From: Pristionchus mayeri
Taxonomy: Eukaryota > Nematoda > Chromadorea > Rhabditida > Neodiplogasteridae
Direction: 5' to 3'
Assembly: GCA_036245805.1 (NCBI GenBank)
Contig: BTRK01000001.1
Location: 15,693,087-15,757,086 of the forward strand
DNA: 64,000 nt
Under the pieces are notes generated by a model that worked only from the letters and a program-made list of their open reading frames with translations, searched no databases and had not been told where the DNA came from. Positions 1 through 10,347 of this stretch are shown here, piece by piece. Each line of letters begins with the position of its first letter. Within the stretch, counting starts at the first letter, position 1. Both the position numbers and the translations under genes were made by a program.

Positions 1-248
1 AATCACATGCTAATTCACACTGGTTGGATGTTTTCTTTGCGTAATCTTACAGTGAAAGATGGTGAATATTCGACCACGTGGTAGATTTAACCAAGAAGTG
101 TTCGATACTCTCTTTTCGATTTTTTGAGATACTTCTCAGGAACGTGGGAGGAGTGGGATACACTTTTTAGATGCTATTGTGCATTTGCAGTTAAAAATTT
201 CGACTACTTTTCATTTAAAAACAATATTAATAATTAATTATAAATCAG

Positions 249-3200
249 GAGAGACCCTTCACGTGTGAATATTGCGACATGCCCTTTCGTACTAATTCAT
301 ACCGAAACCAGCATATTCGCAAATTCCATAAGATTAACGTAAATTTATTATTTCCAATAAATATTCAATTTTAAAATGTTCCCTAAAAATAAAATTTCCA
401 ATTTTTAAGTTTTTTCTAAATCATCATATTTTTAAGATTCTGCACACGATGCTCGATTTATGTATTACAATATTTTTTCTATTTGCAGCTCTATTCTTGT
501 CTTACATGTGGCGAGCAATTCGATCTGAAGACTAAGTTGAACCATCATTTGCTCGCCAATAAGGGACACAGTCCTCATTACTTGGTTGGTGCCCATATAT
601 GGATGATTTGAAGTGCTTTATGCATCAGTTCATGTCGGGAAGTGCATATTTAATTTATTATACAATATTCTTATTAAGAAGCGGTGGATAATATGGCAAT
701 AGGATAGTTGTTCAGTGTAGTATTGCCATACTTCTCCATAATGTTCATTTCGTATTTTATTCGTTGTTTTTTTACAGGACTCTGGATTTGGTCTGAGTGG
801 AGTGCTTGCTAAGGCTGCCAAATCCACTGTAAATCTTGATAAACATAACGCTACGATCGAAGGTTGTCTAGTTTTTTTTCATTTTAAAAATTTAATGGAA
901 AGATTTCAGATGTCACGTTACAAGTGTGTAGTGTGCCATCAACTTACCAATCTGAGATGCGTCGATTCACAACGAAAAAATCTAAACTTTCAACATGGAT
1001 CAACGCCGTCCGCTCGACTCCGGAAGGGCGGAGATCTCTCATGGAGCGACTGAGTGCCCACAAGGCACCGCTTCTATGCTCCTCTCACTTTTCTCCTGCT
1101 GATTTCATGTTTGACGGTGGCCGATACACCGTACTGCGATCCAATGTCATTCCCTTCTTCGAGGTTAGTGATATTAAGCTAATAACTGCAGATGAATGAT
1201 AAATTCATACATAGATATTATTTTTTCAGGATTCTGTATCAAACTCTGATATAGTGGAGGAAGAACCGAATCAATCGCCGAGTGATGTCAAAGAAGATTC
1301 ATGGGAAATCAAGGACGAGCCTATCGATGAATTTGATGATGAAAAGCAGGAAGAGTCCTTTGCTGATGTACGTTTTAAAACATTAACACATATGTGTGAA
1401 CAATAATTTTTAAAAATACCAAATATTTAATAGGATGTTGTTTCACTCCTATTGTTTTGGATAATTGTAAGTGAAAATTCATGAAAATTGAAAGTGAAAA
1501 TTCATGAAAATTGAAAGTGAAAATTCATGAAAAGCACACTCATCCTTCTATGTTGGCAAGTAAAGCACTATTGAAACGTTCCAAAAGCAAAAATTGACTA
1601 CTTAGGTACGATATGTACACAAAAAGGGGCGGTGCCAGAATCCCGTGCACGAAACGCGCGGAAAAATAACGTGCGTGTATCGAGTGCGCAAGCGTTTCCC
1701 TACGTTTAGAAACCTCGCTACCCGCGTACTGGGCGTGGTGTAGAACTTTTTTTTGTAATCCAATATTAGCAAGGTTGTCTAATCGAGTATTATTATGGGT
1801 AAATGTTGTTTGTATATTTATTCTTTGTAGGATACTGAGGCGAAATCTGGTGGAGTGGGAGATATTCCATTGTTCAATACAATTGCTCCGAATGAATTCA
1901 AAGAAAAATCAAAGGAGTTCAAAAACGAGCCGATCGATGTTTTCAAACAAGATTTCCAGCAGCCCTGTGATGGCGTGAGTTCTTTTCTCATATTAAACAC
2001 GAGAGTTCCGTAAGGTCTGATATTTAAAATATATTAAATGACCCAGATAAAGTTAATAGTGAAAATCTCTCATTTTACGATTGCACCTCCACCCCCTTCA
2101 CCCCCCCCCTTCCCTTTCGCATTCTTCCTCAGTGTGAGGAGAGTCCATTATCTTGTATCATAACACTTAAGTAATTATTCGTCTTTCGTTGCGCCGCCGA
2201 GTGTAGATAATATATATATAAAATTTGCTGGCTTATACTGCGGAAATCGCTCTGAGTTATATATCATGGCACTTTTCAACCTGCAGTAGAGGGCTGGAAT
2301 TTTTTGCGTTCTGATTAAAACTTATCAAAAAATTAATTGCACATTCATGCTACACTCAGGTACCCATTAAACACATCACTCCGGTCAAACGTTCGAAAGT
2401 GATGGGGATCGAGGTAAGATCTATAGGTTATCACACTTATGACGTTGTATCAATCAAGAATAATGTTCTTCAGATGAGACGTCATAAGTGTGTTGTCTGT
2501 CACCAATTTCGGAATGAGAACGAAATGCGAGTGTTCACTACGAATCACTCGAAACGCGTTACCTTGGTAAACGCAGTTCGTTCAACAGCGGCAGGAAGGA
2601 GATCTCTCATGGCACAACTGAGTGCAACGAAGACGTTCCTTTGTGATAGTCACTTCTCCCCTTCCGGTTTCAATTCCTTCACATCAGGATCTGTCTTAAA
2701 GCCTAATGCAGTCCCATTCTTTCTGGTGAGCGAGTTGGGATTCAATATTTATTATTAATGGAAGATTTACTTTATAATCAATATTTCTCTAGCCTTCTTT
2801 TCATACAATCGCCTCACTTGATATGATTTCAACCACCTATATTTATTAATTTAATGAATCTAGTAAATTATTCAGGATTCCAAATTCGAGGAATTCGCTG
2901 ACGCCACGTTTGAAGAACCAATTGCCGATGTGAGATAAATTGCCAATTCAATTGCCAATTTTTTCGCGTTATCTTCAAATAATATTTGCTTGGTTTTTCC
3001 AGATGCACTATCCATCTACTAGCACTTCTTGCCAAAACGTCCATCCTATTCATTCGTCACTTGCCGAGATTCGAGCTCAAGCGCAAGCGAATTATCAGCA
3101 GCTACTTCTGGAAGAAGAGGCTCTTCGTAAGCGGAAGAAGGCCCTCCGAGATCTATCGCTATCGCAGGCAAGGCTGCAGGTTCGTTCAGGGATAATTTGG

Positions 3201-3436
3201 ATGTGACTGGATTACAATAAAAGCAAAGACCGAAATATTTGCTGCGCTTATTTACCTCGAGAACAAAACCAAATGATGCATTAGGAAATCGCAGACAAAT
3301 GCGTACCGTATTTCCTACCTCACCATTCGTTGTACTCATAGTTCATATTTATTTTTAGGCCGGAGTGGATCGTTTGATGCGTGTTCGAAACGACGCAACT
3401 CTCATCAATCAACTGTTTATTTCGAATTCGCTGTGA
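249..3436 (+). CDS. C2H2 plus THAP zinc-finger protein, 5' partial
   Basis: Likely nuclear DNA-binding protein. Exons: 249-338, 489-584, 778-862, 910-1163, 1230-1367, 1831-1974, 2360-2413, 2474-2725, 2876-2929, 3003-3179, 3359-3436; all join in phase. Exons 1-2 encode C2H2 fingers (ERPFTCEYC...HIRKFH; YSCLTCGEQF...HH). The gene starts left of 249: bases 1-20 read NHMLIHT, the tail of another finger, but I could not join them in frame. Exon 4 is a degenerate THAP domain. Exons 5-6 form an acidic linker with IKDE and FKNE SUMO-type sites. Exon 8 holds an intact THAP: CVVC, LCDSHF, then NAVPFF, fitting the C2CH pattern and AVPxxF box, although the usual tryptophan is leucine. Exon 10 is a coiled coil. 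This could instead be two or three genes, since ATGs at 910 and 2474 directly follow AG acceptors. Confidence 0.55.
1470..1532. repeat. Short AT-rich tandem repeat
   Basis: A unit of about 24 bp (GTGAAAATTCATGAAAATTG followed by AAA) is repeated about 2.6 times in an intron of the THAP gene. No function is evident. Confidence 0.8.
2065..2215 (+). mobile_element. 5'-truncated LINE-3'-end-like copy
   Basis: This intronic stretch runs from TTTTACGATTGCACCTCC through a C-rich tract to GCGCCGCCGAGTGTAGATAA and ends in an ATATAT tail. The same sequence lies in reverse at 12945-13125, just beyond a reverse-transcriptase fragment, and a worn copy lies at 41625-41705. I infer a LINE 3' UTR dispersed by 5'-truncated retrotransposition. 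Confidence 0.5.
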
Positions 3437-3816
3437 ATACGCAAGAGATCGAATAGGACGAACCAGGTGAAGTTTTAGTTCTTTTTCTCGAAACCGATGT
3501 AATAAATAATAAGTTCAGGCCCTACAACTACTGTGTTCTCACCTTGCTCCTTCTCTTAATTGTTTTCTGATAAGTATTGTCCAAAATCCGCATATTTTAG
3601 TTGAGATACTGCGGTTTATTAGGCCTTGTTTATATGTTTTCCCTTTGATAATTTATCGTTCGTCTTGCGTTCAGTATATCTTTTCTTCAGTTATTTTCTA
3701 CGATAAATGATTCCGAGTCCTGAAAAATTGCCTTGTTTGAATTTTGAGTCGTTCCTTGGTCGACATTTGTTTATCGTATCGTTTGGCTGACGACTTTTGC
3801 TTTATTGTTGCGTTAA
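3437..3816. other. Spacer between THAP gene and acidic gene
   Basis: About 380 bp of AT-rich DNA after the THAP stop codon. It must hold the 3' end of that transcript; I see no further gene, and a TTAA-flanked MITE begins at its end. Confidence 0.6.
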
Positions 3817-4034
3817 AGTTACCCAACAAGGACGAAATTCACCCATTATTTTTTGTCCTCCATCGAATAGCCAATGGTTGAATTAGTATAGAATGAATAT
3901 ACAAAAATGCTAAAAATCAATATTAGCCTCAAGGGAAAGCCGGAAATGATCCGCGCTCTCTCACTTTTTGCATACTCTCTCGTACTTGCGACGGGATCAC
4001 GGTGAGATCAGGGTTTCGTTCTTGTTGGGTAACT
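3817..4034. mobile_element. TTAA-flanked palindromic MITE, copy 1
   Basis: Inverted ends AGTTACCCAACAAG and CTTGTTGGGTAACT are each flanked by TTAA (3813-3816, 4035-4038). The TTAA target duplication is that of piggyBac-type elements. The 218-bp body has no coding capacity. A relative at 53134-53277 has the same ends and a related core (GCATACTCTC). Confidence 0.7.
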
Positions 4035-4119
4035 TTAATTTCTTTGATATCTATGGGCATCGAAGATATTCGTTTGCCCTCAATTTTACTCATGAATTTA
4101 CGATTTCCTCATTCCAGGT

Positions 4120-4794
4120 ATGTCGAGTGAGTACTATTCAACGGATGAGGTCAAAGAAGAACCAGATGAGGTCAAGGAAGAACCGATTGATGATTTTTCT
4201 GACATCAAGCAGGAAGAACATGAGCTAAATGTGAGTATTCTCGAGACTTCTTACAAAATTAAATTATATTTTTAGTATTTGTTCACGAAATATTTGCTTT
4301 CACAATCATAATATCAGGCGACGTTTCTTGATACATCAGGTGGGATCAAAGAAGAAGAAACAGTGGAAATAAAGGATGAGCCTTTTGATGATCTCAAACA
4401 GGAGGAACCAATTGTCAATGTGCGTAATTTAATTTAATATATTTGGCAGTTTAAGCGTTTTCTAAATTTCCAAGAAATACTTACTTCTGTTTGCTGTATG
4501 AAATATTCGATTGCTTGCATGTTTCAATTTCCTAATTTAATTATTATACACCATATGGCGTACTTAATTAATTTCATATTGTACGAGAATGGAGAATTGG
4601 GAGTAATGATTTGAAAGTGGCGGAGCTTCCGAAAACGTTTAGGCATTGTTATTTATGATAATTTTGTTCATATTTTCCTGGGGGATTCATTCTAGATGTA
4701 CTTCCCTTCCACTGGCAATAAATCGGTTGATTCGATGAATCCCGATTATGGTCAGGCAATGAACTGTAATGGCAGATTTTACCAACCGAGATAA
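4120..4794 (+). CDS. Small acidic protein with SUMO-type motifs
   Basis: Three exons: 4120-4230, 4318-4419, 4696-4794; about 103 aa. ATG 4120 lies 2 nt behind the acceptor TTCCAG, as expected for a spliced-leader site. The protein is very acidic and carries repeated psi-K-x-E motifs (VKEE twice, IKQE, IKEE, IKDE, LKQE), the SUMO-acceptor consensus common in transcription regulators. The last exon opens MYFPSTGN, like MHYPSTST in the THAP gene upstream, so it is probably a partial paralogue of that gene's linker that lacks the THAP domain. Function is unknown. Intron boundaries are canonical and phases agree. Confidence 0.6.
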
Positions 4795-4836
4795 TGGAAG
4801 TCTTTCATTACCAATGTATTCTTTTGAGGAATCTTA

Positions 4837-6228
4837 TTGTTGTATACTAACGTAAACACAAATTTCCATCTCCGAAACGACGAGGAATGTGCAGATCTGG
4901 CTAATCTCGCTCAGGTACTGTATGTTTTTATGTGTGACACAGAAACGGTCTCGCTCCATTTGTGTAAATTTCATGTTCTAGTCATCCAGATTCCTGTGCT
5001 CTGTTCCTTAAAGAATGTCCTATTTTCATAATGTATGAACGAGTTCCCTAGCTTGTTTTTATTCGATTTTGATGTACACTTTCATTGCAGGTTTCCACTC
5101 ACTTCCACACTGGGGTGCATGAATTTATGAAGAGAAAAGAGAATCGACCGGGAATCAAATTTGTGCAACTCATGAAGGTTGACGTGAGTGTTTTGATTAT
5201 CTAAATGATGAGTGAATATCTGTTTAAAGACGGCCTTTTTATTGCAATTCTAGCAACCACTCCATTTCAGGATGGCCTCTTTGTGGCGATTGAACCCTAT
5301 CCTTCCAATATTCCCTTCTATCGTCTGCCAGTTATTGAATCGGAAAGATTCCAGCGATTCGGTGACTATGACGATCCCGAATTTTTCATAACTCTGAACG
5401 GTTCCGAGGATCCCATAGTTGAGCAGGTTAGATCATACTCCTTTTCTAAGTCTCCCTCGATTGAAACTTTTGCAATATTATCAGAATAGGGCAGATCCTC
5501 CTGTCAATATTCTTTTTCCTTCAGATTTCCGAACTGCTCTCTACTAACATCAAACTCGCATTTGTGGATGAACATTTCAATTTCACCCCTGATGATCTCT
5601 CGTTGTGTGCGAGTGTGCTGCGTAATTCGTCCATCGGTCAGCTGAGTATGCAGATCAAGAGACTCGATGACAACGCTGTGTAAGTCTAATCATAGTTTCT
5701 CATTCATAAAAAAAAGAATTTGAATAAAATCAGATGTGACTTTCATTCTCAGTCCCTCCATCCTCTCGTTGGCTTCTCACACCAAGGATTTCGATTCTAT
5801 CATCCGCACGGTGCAACTCTCCAATCCGGGTTAATTTTCTTTTAATAGTTTTTCATTCTTTTTATTTATTTTTAATAGTATTTTTTAAAAAGATTTAGTA
5901 ATTTTTATATATATTTAAAAATAAACACTTCAGCATCCTTCATCACTCAGCTTTCCTCTTCTGTTTCCTCTTCTATTCAAACGGACCGCTCGTCCACGGC
6001 TACCTCCTTCTTGGGACTCCCTCACTCCTTCTGGAAGAAATTCCTTAATGAGGTGAGAAAGTTTTTGAATGGAACTGCTCTTTTGATTAAAGTAAACATC
6101 GTCAGAAACTCGCTAACGGCTCGTTCGAGTTCGTCGAGACTGGAAACATAAACGAAAAAATCACGAAGGCCCCTTTCATCATGCCGGATAGGAACGTCAG
6201 ATGGCTGGAGTGGCACAAAAAGGAATAA
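4837..6228 (+). CDS. Unrecognised protein, 5' end unresolved
   Basis: Exons ?-4914, 5091-5183, 5271-5426, 5525-5679, 5753-5829, 5934-6052, 6106-6228 join in phase to a TAA. About 230 or more residues. The first exon has no in-frame ATG before the stop at 4825, so the true start or an earlier exon was not found. Visible segments: DGLFVAIEPYPSN, a block around IKLAFVDEHFNFTPDDLSL, a serine-rich stretch, and a basic-aromatic end (RWLEWHKKE). The alternation of short hydrophobic strands resembles nematode F-box-associated regions, but I do not recognise the family. No signal peptide or membrane segment is visible. Confidence 0.5.
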
Positions 6229-6629
6229 GAAATCGTGGTCCACCCACTAACTCTCGGTTATTCGAAGTTAAGCATCCTAATCCACCTGATTTATCTTGTC
6301 CTTTCCATGTTGTTGATCTTATTTTTTATAATTTCGTTTCCTATAATAAAGAACTGAAGTCAATATTTTTTCTGATAATCTTTGAAACGTTTAAATGCGT
6401 TTGTTATATCTTTCCTTGGTGGAACTCGAAAATCATGGTCGATGTTATTGCCTATATGAGTTTGTTCAGTTTGTACATCGTTTGTTTCATTAAATTATTC
6501 CTTGGCAGGACACAGGGAACGCTTTTTTTCAGTCCGGAAAACGATAATATCATTGAAGCTCATCTTTGTTGTGTTATTGATTTAATATTGGTTTCCTTTC
6601 AGTGATCTCAACTCGTTCCAGAGGGAAGG

Positions 6630-6994
6630 ATGGCGGCCCCTCCAGTGGAGAAAGGTTAGATTTGATATTATGGATTATTATACGATTGCACTCTCCAAAC
6701 TGCTTTCCACATTTTTTAGTTCTCATGATCACTAAGCAAGGGAATAGCATTGTTTTCCGGATTGATTGATTTGACGAAAAATATCGACATCGTCGAAATT
6801 GATATGGTGATGTTAAAATGATTTTAAAGAAAGCTTTTGGATGTATTCATCTTATTGACTAAATTTGAAACTGTTATGGTCATTTTTAAATTTCAAATTT
6901 GGCTATTCCAGAAACTAACAAGATCTCTATGGTTGTGGAGAGATGGGAGCCCTCTCAAGTGGTGCAGTTCTCTCCCGTACATCCATCACATTAA
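6630..6994 (+). CDS. Possible two-exon micro-protein (35 aa)
   Basis: Exons 6630-6654 and 6912-6994 join with canonical gt/ag ends to MAAPPVEKETNK...SPVHPSH and a stop. An AG acceptor lies upstream at 6601-6602. Nothing beyond an open frame and splice consensus supports it. It may be a fragment of a larger gene. Confidence 0.25.
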
Positions 6995-7950
6995 CCCTGG
7001 TCAGTTCCAGAAATCTCAGACTGGAATGCGTAGCGAATCTGTGTAATCGTAAACTTATTAACGTACAACAATACTCAACATGAAGTTTCCGTTCCTCGAG
7101 AACATACGTTAAGAAAGCTATCATTACACCACTTCGAAACGCAATCTACTTTCACAGCATCACCTTTACCAAAACGAATTCAACGTCGTGCTATTGCTGT
7201 GCATATAAATATTTGATAATTTATTAAATTCTACATACTTTTTCTACATAGTGCAATCTGTCCTTGCTCTGTGAAAAGTCGAAAGAATCCGCTTTATGGA
7301 AATGTTATGCTGTGATCAAGAGTAACTTGCGTCCACAGTAATCCAATCAATTCGTAAACGTTTACAAAGTTCCTCCGAAGCACACGAGATTTTTTTAATA
7401 ACAAATGAAATACTAGGAAACAATTTAATTCGACTAAGCCTAACTTGGAGGGGGGTTCATTAAATTCAAATCGTTAAGTTAAATTTTTAAAAATATGCTC
7501 CCCTTTTATGCTAGATTTGTACAATGCCTCTAGCTATTACAGGATGTCTCCATTGCCAGCTGGAAGCATAATAAGAACATGGTAATCTGGTGTGGCGATT
7601 GGAAAGCAGGAGACATTCTGTAATTTTCTGTTTAATATTCATTCAATCGAAATATAAGCAATAATCAATAGAAAGGGATTTATGAAATTGAAAAATGACA
7701 TTGACTCAAACGTGGGTAACATTTCTTCTACCAGCAAAGCCCTCCCCGTTTATGGATAATATTCATCACACTTCTTACAATTTTAGGGGTCTAGATTTGT
7801 AAATCCTGTCGGTTTTGTGGCTGACCTAGCGAGAACCCTACCGGATTTCGAAACTTAGCAGCAATCCCTGCCCATCTATGCTCTGACACTCCCCACGCTG
7901 ATCGAACAGCTTGACTAGAAGCGGATGTTCGCCTTTTCTATATTCCCAGC
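6995..7950. other. Spacer before the BTB gene
   Basis: Nearly 1 kb without a convincing exon. It should contain the first exon or exons of the BTB gene, because the first visible BTB exon is entered at phase 1. A short inverted pair ACAGGATGTCTCC / GGAGACATTCTGT (7543-7620) may mark a small MITE. Confidence 0.5.
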
Positions 7951-9373
7951 CCACATTCCGATCGTGCCGATCGGAATGATGGATTTCTCGTGTTTGGAGA
8001 AGAGAAGAAGAAGATTGCAGTGAACAAGAAGCCTAGTTGCTTGAAATTCTTGGTGATGCCGTGTGGAAGGAGAAGAGAGGTTACGCATCAGCTTTATCGG
8101 CTAGCATTGAGACGTTTCGGGCATCATACCAGAATCACCAGTCAGGAAAATAACGTGAAAAGAGAACGATTATGGTTAGAGCATTTAGAAAAGGGCAATG
8201 ATTCTTTCTTTAGAAGTATTCCACTATTGAAATTTCTATATCTCTTCTAATTACAGTCTCTGGCATCTCAGTCTCCATTCTTCAATCGGCTTTTCTTTGA
8301 TGATTTCATAGAGAAGAACATGAGCGAAATCTCGATTGTAGACGTGGAATACGAGGTGACATATGTAGATACAAATTCCGCTCGAATACACCATATCTAA
8401 CTCACTGTCAGGAATTCTCTAACATCATAAAAATTGTCCACAGCTTGGACGGAGTTTGTCTGACTGGTTTGTCTTTTGTGAGGGTTAACAAATAGTAAGC
8501 ATTTCAGGAGGGAACGTGCATAGAATGCTGCAACTAGCAGATCGATTCGAGCTCAAGGTATTTAGTTAGTTAACCACCCCCAAGGGTCGGTGAATGGGTA
8601 TTAACCTCGGTCGCGAAAGGTAACGTTTCCTAGAAGCACTTTGGACAGCAGGGATACGTAGTCCTAACAATAGTCACCGCACTACACCACCTAGCGTAGT
8701 CGTCTCTTGATTACTGTGAAATCGATTGACGTGGCTACTCCTTTGCCTTTTAACTTTACTTACTGTGATAACAGAAAGCGTAATCCGTGGTGTGGTGGCG
8801 AGATTTAGTACATTTGATTCTAAATATGCGCGGAACGCGGATGAAAAAACGTTTCGCGTATATTTAGAATCAAATGTTCTAACTCTCGCCACCACACTAC
8901 GATTCTCACAGTACTGTATTGTCTTGAGCCATGGAAAAAAGTTCTAAGTCGTTCCAGAACTCTTGATATGTCAAATGCGACATGACGCATGACCTCATAC
9001 GACCTAGTGCTACGAAATCATGTTTATAAGATAAAAAATTATATTGCACGTTGATATTTCAGATAGTCGAAGACAGCGTTGTTTCTTTCCTTCTCTCCAC
9101 TAAATCTTTCTCCATCCACGAGAAACTCGTTATCTCGGACCAATACAAACTTCCTTTCCTCATGGTTGGCTTTTTATTATCGTTATTCATCTTTTTTGAG
9201 TAAACCCTTTTTCTTCAAAATGATTTTTCAAAATGATTGTCCTTATTTAGGACCACCTCATCTCCTCCGAATACACCACGAAGCACATGAGGAAGGAGCT
9301 GAGTGAGTCACCCCAGTGGGATGAACTGACCAAGGGGACAATTCGTGTTCTCTTCCAGAAATTCTGCTTTTGA
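7950..9373 (+). CDS. BTB/POZ-domain protein, 5' end unresolved
   Basis: Exons 7950-8052, 8257-8355, 8412-8466, 8508-8557, 9063-9164 and 9251-9373 join in phase. BTB hallmarks in order: SDRADRNDGFLVFG (strand 1), KKIAVNKK, LASQSPFFNRLFF, the strand ISIVDVEYEEFSNII, a Lys/His helix, then MLQLADRFELK (the adaptor helix) and a C-terminal helical part (SIHEKLVISDQYKLPFL...DELTKGTIRVLF). BTB proteins of nematodes (BATH and related) act as dimerising substrate adaptors for CUL-3 ubiquitin ligases; that role is inferred here. An upstream MATH or other N-terminal exon is probably missing from this model. The first donor (gtgatg at 8053) leaves an insert PSCLKF inside the BTB core, so that junction is less certain. 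Confidence 0.75.
8763..8911. mobile_element. CTGTGAGAA-type palindromic MITE, copy 1
   Basis: A 149-bp near-perfect palindrome in the fourth intron of the BTB gene. Ends CTGTGATAACAG / ATTCTCACAG are flanked by TA on both sides (8761-8762, 8912-8913). Inside is CCGTGGTGTGGTGGCGAG and its complement. Shared ends link it to copies at 27823, 28269, 42929 and 55711. Confidence 0.75.
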
Positions 9374-10347
9374 TGGACCTCTATTGATCTTAAGAAGTGT
9401 TGCTGTTTTCACCCTGCTTTTCAATTGTATGTATTTCATGACATCAATGTATTTTATCACTTTTGTAGAAGTTGTTTAATGCATGTTTTATAGCTGAGCC
9501 GTGCAAATCTTCCCATCTAATCTACATATTTTTACGGTTGCTCATTGATGTTGTTCCTTTTGTAATGCAATCTATCTTCAGAAGTTGAACAATTTTTAGC
9601 TATCTTTACAATCCAACTCGATCTAATGTATAAAGAACGAGCAAATATTGAATATTTCATTGATCAGATCATTGTGGTTAACTACCAATCATTATTTTGT
9701 ATTTTTGAGCGGATTGTTGATAAGGGCTTTGTCTTAGTTGCACAGCTATCATAGACCAAAAAAGGTTTGATAGACAATTTTATAAATTATCATTACAAGC
9801 AATAGATGCGAGCCGCTCAGCTAGTAGCCGTGTTTTATCTCCGGCTCTTGTCGCCCCGTCCACATTTTCGCGCGGCACACGGCTAAAATTTTCGCGATTT
9901 TTTCTAGGATGCGTTCGTTTTCATCCTTATTTATTTATTTATTTAAAGTTTAAATTTTATTATATTTTGTGTTGGAAATGCAAATAATAGTAAAAAATAT
10001 AATAAAATCACTCAGAATCAGTGTCAAAAAGTCAATTTCGCAGTGTGCTCTAAATTTCTAACGTTGACAGGGTAAGAAAGCGGAATCTTTCGAGGCATGT
10101 TGCGTGATACGCTTGTATAGTGTGCTAGATAATATATACGGTGATTTTATGAGTGTTTTAGAAAGCGTCTCTAAACTTTTCAAAAGCGTTTACTAAAATT
10201 TCTTCAGAAGAATCTCGATGATTAAACTTGATTCTTATTTTAGTGAGTTATGTTTTCGTACGTGAGATGTTGCACTGCCTCATCACTAAATTACTTGTGG
10301 CATTCATTTTGCACGTGACATATGATATTACGTACTAATTTAGAAAC
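9374..10347 (+). promoter_or_regulatory. Upstream region of the GYF gene array
   Basis: Nearly 1 kb between the BTB stop and the first array gene. If the array is an operon, its promoter should lie here. 9800-10075 resembles 55225-55600 (GCTTTCGTTTT / ATGCAAATAAT... / AATTTCT motifs in the same order), so part is a dispersed repeat. No TATA box or CpG-like signal is clear. The conserved spacer hairpin found before other copies is absent. Confidence 0.4.
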
